Below the pieces are notes generated by a model. The model did not search any database. It had not been told where the DNA came from and saw only the letters and a program-made list of their open reading frames with translations. Made by a program: the position numbers and the translations under genes. 64,000 nt of DNA from contig JAOTOM010005106.1 of the NCBI GenBank assembly GCA_034440615.1, forward strand, positions 739,501 through 803,500, in the 5' to 3' direction. Shown here in pieces: positions 38,351 to 49,581 of the stretch. Within the stretch, counting starts at the first letter, position 1, and each line of letters opens with the position of its first letter. This stretch comes from Ashinkailepas kermadecensis. Lineage: Eukaryota > Arthropoda > Thecostraca > Neolepadidae.

Positions 38351-39790
38351 GGTAAATATTACGATCTAGGTAAAATGAGATTTTTCATTTTTTAAATACA
38401 CCGTATTTTAACATAAAAATGCCGATGTGACCACTCATTTTCTCCGCAAATGATTACTTTTCAGTTGGCAAACAAATACACGATCATAATCTTCACTCTG
38501 CAAATATAGCACATTGCGTATAATGATCCATACCTGGCATGTCAGATGCGATAAAGAAGAAATTCAACACTTCATGCACTCAATTTAATACTCTTGGAGA
38601 CATTGAAATTTGACATAAGACATTGACATTGACAACATTGACATAAGACATTCAAAACCTTATGTTTCTACCTTAATTCAACATTTATTTCCGAGAATGA
38701 ATGCTCGCAACCCCACGCGTCCGCAGCCAAGACCGGAAGGTCCTTGCAATGTTGCAGCATATTATTTTTAATATATTTGATGTCATGGCCAAAAAATTTG
38801 TTTTGGACGATTCTGATTTTCCCCGCTAGGTTAGGTTAGATTATAGTATGACATAATATATTTTATATTATGTTAAGTTATCTGCCATTCTTACACTGCA
38901 TATTGTTTCTGCATATACTGGAGAACCAACACATCCTTGGAAGTTTAGTAGGTATTATTACTAAACTTGCCTATGCAGATATATATAGTGTGACTGGAAA
39001 TGAGGACATGAAATTTGGCCGTGTTCTGCTTACAGTCAAAAGTTCCAAAAATTAGATATGAATATATAAATAATTTAATAAAATAAAATAACCTAACCTA
39101 ACCTAGACTAAGATAATGTAGCATAATATATAAAATATATTATATCATAATATAATCTAATCTAGCCTAACCAGGAAACCAGAATCGTGCAAAACAATTT
39201 TGTTTGGCCATGACGTCATCAAACATGAAAAATAAAATAATACAGCATCGCAAGGAACTTCCGGCCTTGGCTGCAGGTGCGTCAGGTTGCGAGTATTCAT
39301 TCTCGGAAATAAATGTTGAATTAAGGCAGAAACATAAGGTTTTTGATGTCAAAGAGTATTAAATCACATGCATGAAGTGTTGGTTGGTTATTGGTTTTAC
39401 GACACGTCGACCGTTGAGTCATGTAGCATCGCCAATCTCTCACTCCAATTGGTTGCGGGCGAAGAGTAGCGACAGGTGAGACTCGAACCCACAACCTTTT
39501 GATTGTGAGACGAGCATCTTGCCCCTAGACCACTCGTCCCCTGCATGAAGTGTTGAATTTCTTCTTTATCACGTCTGTGACTCACCAGGTATGGATAATT
39601 ATACGAGATGTGCTATATTTGCAGAGTGAAGATTATGATTGTGTATTTGTCTGCCAACTGAAAAGTAATCATTTGCAGAGAAAATGAGTGGTTGCATCAT
39701 AATTTTTACGTTAAAATACCATGTGTTAAAAAAAGAAATTCGAAAAAAATTACATTTTACCTAGATCGTAATATATACCCATAAACACCT
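38345..39790. mobile_element. ~1.4 kb palindromic element with ~500 bp arms carrying TTAGG runs
   Basis: The left arm (about 38350-38870) and right arm (about 39060-39785) are reverse complements in matching order. From the outside in: 'cgatctaggtaaaat', 'accactcattttctc', 'aatcttcactctgcaaata', 'ataaagaagaaattcaaca', 'aaccttatgtttct', 'tattt(c)cgagaatga', 'tgatgtcatggcc', and innermost 'ggttaggtta' runs with a TA-rich core. Single-arm relatives lie at 59440-59990, 60960-61130 and 61590-61960. No protein frame was found. A SINE (39383-39541) is inserted in the right arm. Confidence 0.8.
39383..39541 (-). mobile_element. tRNA-derived SINE (family A) inserted in the palindromic element, 14 bp target duplication
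   Basis: Same consensus as 36513-36674. TGCATGAAGTGTTG occurs intact on both sides (39369-39382 and 39542-39555). Removing the SINE restores the arm sequence seen at 38560-38590 in reverse, so the insertion is younger than the palindrome. Confidence 0.93.
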
Positions 39791-41080
39791 TAAAGCACCA
39801 ATTTGCCAATTTCTCTAAGAAAACTGGACAAGGTATCTAGCAAGCCCCAACCTACAGCCAATGTCCTTTTGCTTCTTCTTTTGCTTTTGCTCATATGCTT
39901 CTTTCTGACAAACAGTGCAGTGCAAACTTGACAGTGCTGGATTCCAACTTCTGGGTACAAGTAGGTACCTACCATGCTGGATGTATTGCAACATATTAAT
40001 TACCATACTGCACTATCATCCTCATGTTTACTTACTGAACACAGTAATCACTGCTGTCTTTTCACTGAGCACCATAAAAACACTGATCAAAGCACACCAA
40101 TAATATGAGTTGTGATGCCATTCCCCATTCTATTTACATGCAATTCAAACTATTCTCTAGCATCACTATGATGCAGGGATACAAAAACAGTAAGCATGTT
40201 GGATAAACACAACTCTGACCCATGTGTCATCTGCCAAGTTGAATACAAAAGCAGCTTTGTGCATCAAGAAGATACCCATACCCCGCCCATGATAACACTA
40301 AAGCACTCACGAGCTGGATTTCTAGTGTTTCTGAACACGAACTGCCGTGTTCTTTTTGGAGAATACTTCAGACAATTACTGCTAGGCACGAAGCCGGTTT
40401 CTAGTCATGGATATTCTATTCTTTAAAAATCCCCTTCCACGGCCGTGATTTCCTGCAATATCAAGCAAGTTTAGCCACGAGATATTTCAATATATTTTCA
40501 GCCTGCTAGATAAGTCATTTAGTACGCGTTTGTGACAAATGTGAGGTATATGCCATAGCTGCTAATATGCTTCAAAAGCACTAACAAATATGTAGCATGC
40601 TCCTCCATGTTGAATGGGGAAATAAATTGACGTCACGACATTTTGGACATGCATTAGTGCTGATAAAATCCATCAGCGACAAGGAAACATGCTTGTCCCA
40701 CCCCGAATGCAAGGAGGAGAGTACAGCTCAACGTCGTACGGTACAGCTGGTACAGCTGCTGAGTTGCTTCCTTGCAGCATACGTCGAGGAAACAGGTATT
40801 GGCATCCTCGGAATTTGCAGAAGGGTATAATTCGTTATAAATAATTTCTTCCTACGCTTACTATTTAAACACCTACTGCCACCAGCGTTTAACGTTCTGT
40901 TGGCGTGATTGCGTGGCCGCGAGATATTCGAAGTTTTGTTGGCTGTATATAACCAGGCGAGAAGCATTGATTTGCCTGTGGCTAGAATATTGCATTTCCT
41001 AGCACACTTCTTGACCACGTGGTAGAGAGGTAGCATTGGAAAATAGTAGCAGGCGGAATTGTATGCAATGTTGTGTTGTG
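39790..41080. other. No recognisable feature
   Basis: AT-rich non-coding sequence. The chance frames here match no known motif. Confidence 0.4.
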
Positions 41081-41084
41081 TTTG

Positions 41085-43800
41085 TGTTTCATTGGCACTG
41101 AAAAAGCATGCTTGTTCACCCAAGATGGAAAGGTGGGAAATAATATGTTGTGGCTGTGCATGCAGCCCTGACAAAATCTTGTTTTGCAAGTATCTCTGAA
41201 GAACATAGCCATGTAGGAAATAATTGGCCCAGTGAGTTCTAAGTGCCTATTGTAAGCAATGAAAAATTCCTGATACTCCAAACACACCTTGGCACTGCCA
41301 AGTTATGCATGATGGTGAAAGACATTCATAATTTCCATTGCTGTAAATGCCAATTCATTGGAATTTTCAGATCCAAAAGTGTTCATTGTGCATGCCCAGT
41401 GCCAACTACAGATGCTCTCTTTTCTGATGTGTGCATGATATGCATATTTAAATATGTACATGCAAATTTTAGTCTTCATGCTGTGAAGGTGCACGTAAGC
41501 TCATGTCCCAAGCTTGGCTGCAATGTTAACCCATCTGTTTCGTCTGCAGACTCATGGTTCAGCATGTTGAGACTCATGGTTCAGCATGGGTAGCTAGCTG
41601 ATGGTGCCCACAAAATGCAACCAGGAATAGCCCATGTTGCTCATTGTTGCACTTCTGCATTATGTCTTATGTCTGGCATATTCCGCAACAACACCAAAAT
41701 CCTTCTTTTGCTCAGTCACAACTCGTAATTGGTCACCCATCAAGTATGCATCCCTGGTATGCTGTCTACCTACATGCATGATCTCTCACTAATCAAAGTT
41801 ATATTTTATTTGCCACTTTTTGGCCACTTCACATGCTTATCCAACTATTTTTGTTGAGAGTCCTTATGACAAAATACAAAATATGTGAAACATGTAATAT
41901 TTGGCAACTTTTGCTATCCAGCTGAGCTGTGCAAGCTATCTATCACAGCATTCAACATTATTTGTTCAATTGGCAAATAATGGCACATTCAAAAGTGTTT
42001 CATTGGCACTGAAAAAGCATGCTTGTTCACCCAAGATGGAAAGGTGGAAAATAATATTTTGGGGCTGTGCATGCAGCCCTGACAAAATCTTGCAAGTATC
42101 TTTGAAGAACATAGCCATGCAGGAAATAATTGGCCCAGTGAGTTCTAAGTGCCTATTGTAAGCAATGATACCCTTGACAATTTCTGATACTCCAAACACA
42201 ACTTGGCACTGCCAGGTTATGCATGATGGTGAAAAACATCCATAATTTCCATTGCTGTAAATGCCAATTCATTGGAATTTTCAGAGCCAAAAGCATTGGT
42301 TGTGCATGTCCAGTGCCAACTACAGATGCTCTCTTTTCTGATGTGTGCATAATATGCATATTTAAATATGTACATGCAAATTTTAGTCTTCACGCTGTGA
42401 AGGTACATGTAAGTTCATGTCCCAAGCTTGGCTGCAAAGTTAACCCATCTGTTTTGTCTGCAGACTCATGGTTCAGCATGTTGAGACTCATGGTTCAGCA
42501 TGGGTAGCTAGCTGATGGTGCCCACAAAATGCAACCAGGAATAGCCCCTGTTGCTCATTGTTGCACTTCTGCATTATGTCTTTATGTCTGGCATATTCTG
42601 CAACAACACCCAAATCCTTCTTTTGCTCAGTCACAACTCGTAATTGGTCACCCATCAAGTATGCATCCCTGGTATGCTGTCTACCTACATGCATGATCTC
42701 GCACTAATCAAAGTTACATTTCATTTGCCACCTTTTGGCCACTTCACATGCTTATCCAACTATTTTTGTGGAGAGTCTTTATGACAAAATAAAAAATATG
42801 TGAAACATGTAATATTTGGCAACTTTTGCTATCCAGCTGAGCTGTGCAAGCTATCTATCACAGCATTCAACATTATTTGTTCAATTGGCAAATAATGGCA
42901 CCTTCAAATGTGTTTCATTGGCACTGAAAAAGCATACTTGTTCACCCAAGATGGAAAGGTGGAAAATAATATTTTGGGGCTGTGCATGCAGCCCTGACAA
43001 AATCTTGCAAGTATCTTTGAAGAACATAGCCATGCAGGAAATCATTGGCCCAGTGAGTTCTAAGTGCCTATTGTAAGCAATGAAAAACCCTTGACAATTT
43101 CTAATACTCCAAACACAACTTGGCACTGCCAAGTTATGCATGATGGTGCAAGACATGTTCATAATTTCCATTGCTGTGAATGCCAATTCATTGGAATTTT
43201 CAGAGCCAAAAGCATTGGTTGTGCATATCCAGTGCCAACTACAGATGCTCTCTTTTCTCATGTGTGCATGATATTCATATTTAAATATACACATGCTAAT
43301 TTTTGTCATCACGCTCTCAAGGTACACAAAGTTCATGTATCAAGCTAGGCTGCAAAGTGAACTGAGCCCATCTGTTTTGTCTGCAGACTCATGGTTCAGC
43401 ATGTTGGGACTCGTGGTTCAGCATGGGCAACTAGCTGATGGTGTCCACAAAATGCAACCAGGAAGAGCCCCTGTGGCTCATTGTTGCACTTATGCATTAT
43501 GTCTATGTCTGGCATATTCTGCAACAACACTAAATCCTTTTTTTGTTAAGTCACAACTCGTAATTGGTCTCCCATCAAGTATGCATCCCTGGTATGCTGT
43601 CTTCCTACATGCATGATCTTCCACTGATCAAAGTTACATTTCATTTGCCACTTGTTGACCACTTCACATGCTTATCCAACTATTTTTGTTGAGAGTCCTC
43701 ATGGCAAAACAAAACAAAAATATGTGAAGCATGTAATATTCTGCAACTTGTGCTATCCAGTTGAACTGAACAAGCTTGCAGTTAAGGCTGTCACAGCATT
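41085..43800. repeat. Tandem array of a ~912 bp unit, about three copies, containing LINE fragments
   Basis: 'cattggcactgaaaaagcat' lies at 41090, 42001 and 42916 (steps of 911 and 915). The units are highly alike, so the duplication looks recent. Each unit contains, on the minus strand, a reverse-transcriptase-like peptide (DQLRVVTEQKKDLGVV, about 42600-42650) typical of the region after motif D in CR1/L2-type LINEs. On the plus strand it contains a piece like the 3' tail seen at 61.5 kb ('gcaaccagga', 'gttgctcattgttgcact'). The frames of 80-150 codons repeated in the array are not supported as genes. Confidence 0.9.
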
Positions 43801-44089
43801 TTTCTTTATTGTCGTCCCCATATCAGTTTCAGCAGCAGCCTATCCTAATTTGGCTGTATGCACCTTCATTGGGTCTTTCAATGTGGGGCTTCCCTAGGTG
43901 AGCGTTTCCTCATTGTCATTTGCTTCCTCACCAGTTGTCAAAGATTAAGAATGTGATGTCCAGAGACATGGGAAGAATTACAACTAACCAAATCAAGTGG
44001 ACATGTTACCAGATGATGCTTGTACTTCTTGCCTGCAAGCATGGTTGTCGCTCAGTGATAAATTATTCGTGAAATAGGGGGGAAAATAC

Positions 44090-44214
44090 CCCTTTTTCAA
44101 CCAAAAAAAAAAACCCCTTTAAAAAAAAAAAAAAAACCCCCCTTTTTTGTTCCTTTTAAAAAAAACTCTCCCTTTTTTTTTTAAAAAAATTATAAAAAAA
44201 AAAAATTTTTCCTC

Positions 44215-44286
<72 letters not shown>

Positions 44287-44338
44287 TTAAAAAAAAAAAA
44301 AAAATAAAAAAAAAATTTTTTTTTTAAAAAAAAAAAAA

Positions 44339-44391
<53 letters not shown>

Positions 44392-44404
44392 CGAAAAAAA
44401 AAAA

Positions 44405-44471
<67 letters not shown>

Positions 44472-44516
44472 CCCCTCCCCAATTCAAAAAACAAAAAAAA
44501 AAAAAAAAAAAAAAGT
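44090..44516. repeat. A-rich homopolymer block, probable artefact
   Basis: Long A runs broken by short C, T and 'ttttt' runs; sequence quality looks poor from about 44088. The poly-Phe/Lys frames are meaningless. Confidence 0.85.
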
Positions 44517-44842
44517 TGTCGCTTCATGTACTTTTGTGAGGGCCATGGCTCCCAGAATATTGGCTCGGCCACTTAAATAATTTGGCATTTTATCGTTGAA
44601 CCCTATGTGTTGGTCCTCCAGGTTTTTAGCCCACCCATTTCCTCAATATAGTTCCCCTCCCAACCCCTCGCCCCAATATATTCATTTGTAGAAATCGTCA
44701 CCAATGTCTGGAATTGTGTTGATCCTGCTGTATTGTGAGTAGGTGTAACCAACAACACATTTCAACATGATTTTAAGGCATCCCCTGTTATTGTCAGTAG
44801 GCCACCAGCTACGTAGACTGCAGTGGGACTGATTTCTCCCAG

Positions 44843-45841
44843 ACGCTGTTCCTGAAAGAAGGTGGTCTCTGGATGAATGTGGCCGTGGCGACTGCCGTCA
44901 ACCCTGACCACCATGTGGCTGCCGGCAACGCGGCCAGCGGCATTGGCAGCGGCAGTAGCGCCGACGGCGGCGCGGCCAGCGGCGGCAGTGGCGACGGCGG
45001 CGCGGCCAGCGGCGGCAGTGGCGACGGCGGCAGGCGGCGGCGGCGGCGGGGCGGCCAGCGGTGGCGACGGCGGCGACGGCGACGGCGGCGGCGGTGGCGG
45101 CAGCGGTGGCGGCAGCGGCGGCGGCGGAGCGGCCAGCGGTGGCGGCGGCGGCGGCGGAGCGGCCAGCGGTGGCGGCAGTGGCGACAGTGGCGACGGCGGA
45201 GCGGCGACGGCGGCGGCGGCGGCGGCGGAGCGGCCAGCGGTGGCGGCAGTGGCGACAGTGGCGACGGCGGAGCGGCCGGCGGCAGCAGCGACGGCGGCAA
45301 CGGCGGCGCGGCCGGCGGCAGCAGCGACGTGGCAAGCAGCAGCAGCGGCGCGTTCGAGGCCGGTAGAGGTGGTGGTGGCGGCGCTGGCGAGGCCGGTAGA
45401 GGTGGCGGCGCGTGGGAGGCCGGCAGAGGTGGCGACGCGTCCGTGACCGGCAGGCGTGGTGGCGGTGTGTTCGCTTCCGGCAGCCGTGGCGCGTTCACCA
45501 GCAGTGGCGGCAGCAGCGGCGCGTTCGCGGCCGGATGTGGCAGCAACGGCGATGCCGGCGCATCCGTGGCCGGTAGCAGCGGTGGTGGTGCCAGGAGAAG
45601 TAGGACGCCTTCATCCTCACCGGGTGCGGCCCGTCGACCAGGAAAGAGGCCTGCCACAGAAGTTTGGCAGCAGGACTTGTTGTCCTTCTGGAAACAACAG
45701 AAGGAGAAGGATAATGATAGGCAAGGAGCATTCTTTAACTATGTCGCGTGCGCTGTGCGAGACTTGCCTGTGGCCGCCCAACTTGACTTTGAGGAGGACG
45801 TCACGCACCTCCTCAACCAGTACCGTCGACAGTATCATTAG
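44843..45841 (+). CDS. Possible terminal exon: Gly/Ala/Ser-rich protein with BESS-like C-terminus
   Basis: An open frame runs from a possible acceptor ('tgatttctcccag' before 44843) to TAG at 45839. From the ATG at 44873 it has 322 codons. The first ~230 residues are Gly/Ser/Ala low complexity encoded by GGC-type repeats. Then comes a basic stretch (RSRTPSSSPGAARRPGKRPA) and a well-formed end, LLSFWKQQKEKD followed by GAFFNYVACAVRDLPVAAQL and DFEEDVTHLLNQY. That end resembles the BESS motif found at the C-terminus of MADF/Myb-like DNA-binding proteins (F-F.., hydrophobic, LP, ..LL). No MADF or Myb exon was found upstream, where sequence quality is poor. It could be a nuclear factor exon or a domesticated transposon protein. 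The proline-rich frame on the other strand is judged a shadow. Confidence 0.45.
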   Translation, partial: TLFLKEGGLWMNVAVATAVNPDHHVAAGNAASGIGSGSSADGGAASGGSGDGGAASGGSGDGGRRRRRRGGQRWRRRRRRRRRRWRQRWRQRRRRSGQRWRRRRRSGQRWRQWRQWRRRSGDGGGGGGGAASGGGSGDSGDGGAAGGSSDGGNGGAAGGSSDVASSSSGAFEAGRGGGGGAGEAGRGGGAWEAGRGGDASVTGRRGGGVFASGSRGAFTSSGGSSGAFAAGCGSNGDAGASVAGSSGGGARRSRTPSSSPGAARRPGKRPATEVWQQDLLSFWKQQKEKDNDRQGAFFNYVACAVRDLPVAAQLDFEEDVTHLLNQYRRQYH

Positions 45842-45897
45842 CCACGCACATGTGTGGTTCATATGAAATACAGTTCGTTCATTGTGCCACTATGTGC

Positions 45898-46330
45898 ACT
45901 GATTGATCAATTTTGACTATTACATTGATATTGTATTTTCAATCCCAAATGTAAGAGTGATGCTTCTTGGAGTTATTCAGGAGAAGCCAAGTTCAGTGAA
46001 AATATGACAGAGGAAGATGTTTTGTCCATGCAATTATACATGCCACTGTGTGTGGTGATTGATCCTGTTGATTATTGCATTGATATTGCGGTATTTTCAA
46101 TCCAAAATGTATGAATGATGCATCTTGAAATTATTCAGCAGGAGCCAAGTGAAGTGAAATTATGACAGGTTATTTTATATGTATGCATTTATCCATGCAA
46201 CTGGGTGTGGTGATTGATCAATTTGACTATTTCATTGATATTGCTGTATTTTTAATCCCAAATGTAAGAATGATGCTTCTTGTAATTATTCGGCAGAAGC
46301 CAAGGCCAGTGAAATTATGACACATTGTAC
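45898..46330. repeat. Tandem repeat, ~156 bp unit, three copies
   Basis: 'tgattgatc' followed by 'attgatattg', 'tttcaatcc.aaatgta' and 'gccaag...agtgaaa.tatgaca' starts at about 45899, 46054 and 46212. It follows the putative exon end directly and could be part of its 3' UTR. Confidence 0.85.
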
Positions 46331-46451
46331 AACTAGCAGTAGCAAATAACTGCAGCATGATTAAGCCACCAGTTGATTTAAATTAGTTTAAGCCAACTGG
46401 TGGAAGCCATGAATTCGTCAGATTAAAATCAGATGTATTAAATTGGTCAAT

Positions 46452-46471
46452 CACACACACACACACACACA

Positions 46472-46566
<95 letters not shown>

Positions 46567-46577
46567 CATACATATAT
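46452..46577. repeat. (CA)n(TA)n microsatellite
   Basis: CA repeats to about 46470, then TA repeats with 'catacata' variants to about 46577. Confidence 0.95.
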
Positions 46578-47264
46578 GATGCACTCAGCATCACCATCTG
46601 CTTACTTAATGGTCATGGCGAGGCGAGCCTCCTCTGGAACAGGTTCCCTCAGATGCGTTTCTTCTCTTCTAATTTTTGGTCCAACTATGTCCAGAAGTTC
46701 ATCAAACCTCGCAGGACTCATGCGGTAGTTGGCATGAAAATTATCGGGGTCATCTCTTGACTCTCACATGAATGTTGCATGCTCCCCCTGCACAGGTCTC
46801 AATTGCAGGGACACTCTCACCCAAACACGGCGCAACAGTGGGTCAGGGCTAGATCCCATGAGCAAATGCATGAGGAAATCTTCATCTTTCATGGTTCTCT
46901 GACAGGAAAATCAGTTGTCGATAACTTAAAAAGAAAATGTGAGAATATAACGCGCGATTTTCTCAGCTTGCATTGGTATAAGTATTTAGGATTTCCATAC
47001 AACTTGAATCGGCGGCAGACGCGTCAGAATGGTCTCATTGGCGTCATAATTGATTCGCAGGGAAGCGTAAAATGAACGTTTTCATTCGGGGAAACAGCGT
47101 GTGTTATTCCGGGTGTATTTCCGCTCGTTTTACGTCTATCTTCTGTTTTACGTTCGATATCCGTTCGTTTTACGAATGATTGACGCTCCGAATTACCAAG
47201 TGTGAACCGAGCTTTAGCCAAAATAAGCTATATGAAGCAAAGCATTTAGAAATTTAGAAAGCCC
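46578..47264. other. No recognisable feature
   Basis: Non-coding. A Pro/Arg-poor 98-codon frame at 46779-47075 matches nothing I recognise. 'ttcgttttacg'-like phrases recur near 47065-47175. Confidence 0.4.
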
Positions 47265-47610
47265 AACAAAAAAAATTTTCCTGCCTTTTGGGGGGGGAAA
47301 AATTTTTTATAAAAAAAAAATTTGGGGGGGAGGGAGGCGCCCCTTTATAAAAAAAAAAAACCTCCCCCCTAAACAAAAAAAAAATAAATTTAAATATAAA
47401 GGAAATTTAGTAAAAAAAAAAATTAAAAATAAAAAAAAAAAAAAAAAAAAAAAAGAGATTTCTTTTTTGCCCCTCCCCCAAAATAGGTGGGCCCAAAAAA
47501 AAAAAAAGGTTAAATATTGTGATACTTAAAAAAAAAAAACCCCCCAAAAAAAAAAAAAAAAAAAAAAAAAAAAACAAAAAAAAAAAAAAAAAACCAAAAA
47601 ACCCCCCAAC
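47265..47610. repeat. A-rich homopolymer block, probable artefact
   Basis: Runs of A separated by runs of G, C and T, similar in character to 6564-6898 and 44090-44516. Confidence 0.8.
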
Positions 47611-47614
47611 GCAC

Positions 47615-49345
47615 CAAAACCCTTGAAAATCACACGTGGGCTAAAAAAAAAATATGCTAAGACCCCAAAACGCACGGAGCACCTAAAAATCACATTGGAG
47701 TCAAAGCGTCGCACGGGGGACCTGAAAATAACGCTGGAGCCCCAAAAATCGCACGGGCCCCTACGAATCCCATTTGGGGCCCAAAAACACGCGCATGGGC
47801 CGCTGAAAATAACGCTGGGGCCATCAAAATCGCACCCATGTCCCTGAAAATCACGTTGCGGACCCCAAAAATCGTTCCGGAGCCCCCAAGAATGAAGCCT
47901 GGGCTCCAAAAAGTGAGACCGGGACCCCTGAAAACACCGCTTGGCCCCAAAACATTCATGCCGGTACCACCGAAATGTTCCGCCGTGGCCCCAAAAAATC
48001 ACGCTGGGGCCTCAAAATGTCGGACCGGGGCCCTGAAAATCACGCTGGTGCCCAACAAGTCTCTCCGGGGCCCCTGAAAATGACGCTTGGACCCAAAATG
48101 GGTCTAGGCCCCTGCAAATCATGCTGGAGGCCAAAAGGTCGGGCCGGGTCCCCTGAAAATCGCGCTAGGACCCAAAAAGTCGGATCGGGCCCCCTACAAT
48201 CACGCTGGGGGTGCAAAAATTCGCACCTGGACCCCTGAAAACTACACTGGGTGCCCAAGAAGTCGTACCGGGGTCCCAGTGAACATGCCGACGGTGGCTC
48301 GACATCGGACCGATACTCGGCCCTACGTTGGGTCGATGTCAGACGCTAGCGACCCGCTGTCGGCTGGGGAGTGTAATGTCCGCCCATGCCGACATTCAGC
48401 CGACACTCAGCGGACATGTAGCCGACGCGGGGCCGATGTCGGGAAGATGTCGTGTTGCTGTCCGGACGCTAGCGGCACGTTGTCGGCTGGGGAGTGAAAT
48501 GTTGGACAGCGGTCCGACGTCGGCTGGCTGCTATTAATATGCCGAACTAAACCAGACATATGATATATTCCAGGCCAGTTTGCCGATGTCCGGCCGAGAG
48601 CGGCCCGATGTCGGTATGCCGCTTACGAGATGCCGAGCTCGCCCCGACACATGCCGACAGCGGGCCGACATCGGCATGTTTACTGGTGTCCCTGAAAATA
48701 ACGCTGGGGCCCACAAAAGTTGTGGCTTTTTTTTACAAAAATCATCACAGAGTCCCCGAAAGGTCGGGCCGAGGCCCGTGAAAATCACACTGAGCTTGGG
48801 AGTACCAAAAAGTCGCGCCCGGGTCCTGAAAATTACGCTAGGGCTCGATAGGTCGCACCGGGGCCACAGAAGTCTCACCTGTACCACCAAAAAAAGAAAG
48901 ATGCTGGGGCAACGAAAAACCGTCAGGAAGTGGAACATCACTCTGTAGTCCCAACAATCGCTCCAAAAGCCCCCAAAACGTGTTGGGCCCCCAAAAAACC
49001 TGTCGCGAGGCCACTAAAACATACGTTATGGATCATAGAAAATGGCGGCCGGCCCCCCCCAAAGAAAAATCGCACATAGACTCAAAACGTCGCATCGCTG
49101 CCCTCAAAATCACACTGGGGGCCAAAAATGTCAAACCGGAGCTCCTGACAACTCGCAGCTGGCTTCCAAAAAATAAATGCCTACACCGAATGTCACTCTG
49201 CGGCCACAAAAAAAAATCGTACAAGACCCTAAAAACGCGTAGGGCTCCTTAAAAGAAGCGTGTTGGGGCACCGAAAGCAAATGCACAGGGAGCCCAAAGA
49301 ATTGCACCTGGGCCCAAAAATATTGCATCGCGCCTTACAAAAAAT
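47615..49345. repeat. Degenerate ~41 bp tandem array interrupted by a 'ccgacatcgg' satellite-like block
   Basis: Units follow the theme 'cccctgaaaatcacgctggg', 'gcccaaaaagtcgcaccgg'. From about 48285 to 48690 the array is replaced by sequence full of near-palindromic 'ccgatgtcgg/ccgacatcgg' words and two copies of 'gttgtcggctggggagtg'-like text (about 48356 and 48480). The array resumes afterwards and decays towards 49345. No genes. Confidence 0.8.
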
Positions 49346-49394
49346 AAAGATCGACAGCAAAACAAAACAAAAAGTAACAAAGTGACTCCATAGA

Positions 49395-49550
49395 ATCGTC
49401 GTTCAACGTCCACGGGCTATTGAGAACTCCTATGAGCTCTCACAAATGTTTACGGGCACCTACAGACGCCTACGAGACCTTGCGAACGTTTACGTGCCCT
49501 TGCGAATGTCTAAGGGCCCTTACGAACATCTACGGGCACTTTTGATGTCT
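49395..49550. repeat. ~28-30 bp short tandem repeat
   Basis: About five units of 'cttacgaacatctacgggca'-type sequence just before the LINE. Confidence 0.65.
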
Positions 49551-49581
49551 AGGGATTCTGCTGTTCATTACTAATGTCTAC

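Noticed and set aside
44809..45657. 282-codon proline/leucine-rich minus-strand frame
   Set aside because: Pure GGC/GCC repeat shadow with no non-repetitive domain, unlike the plus strand, which ends in a well-formed segment.
45596..45841. Firm assignment to the MADF/BESS transcription factor family
   Set aside because: Only the short C-terminal pattern supports it; no MADF domain was found, so it is reported only as BESS-like.
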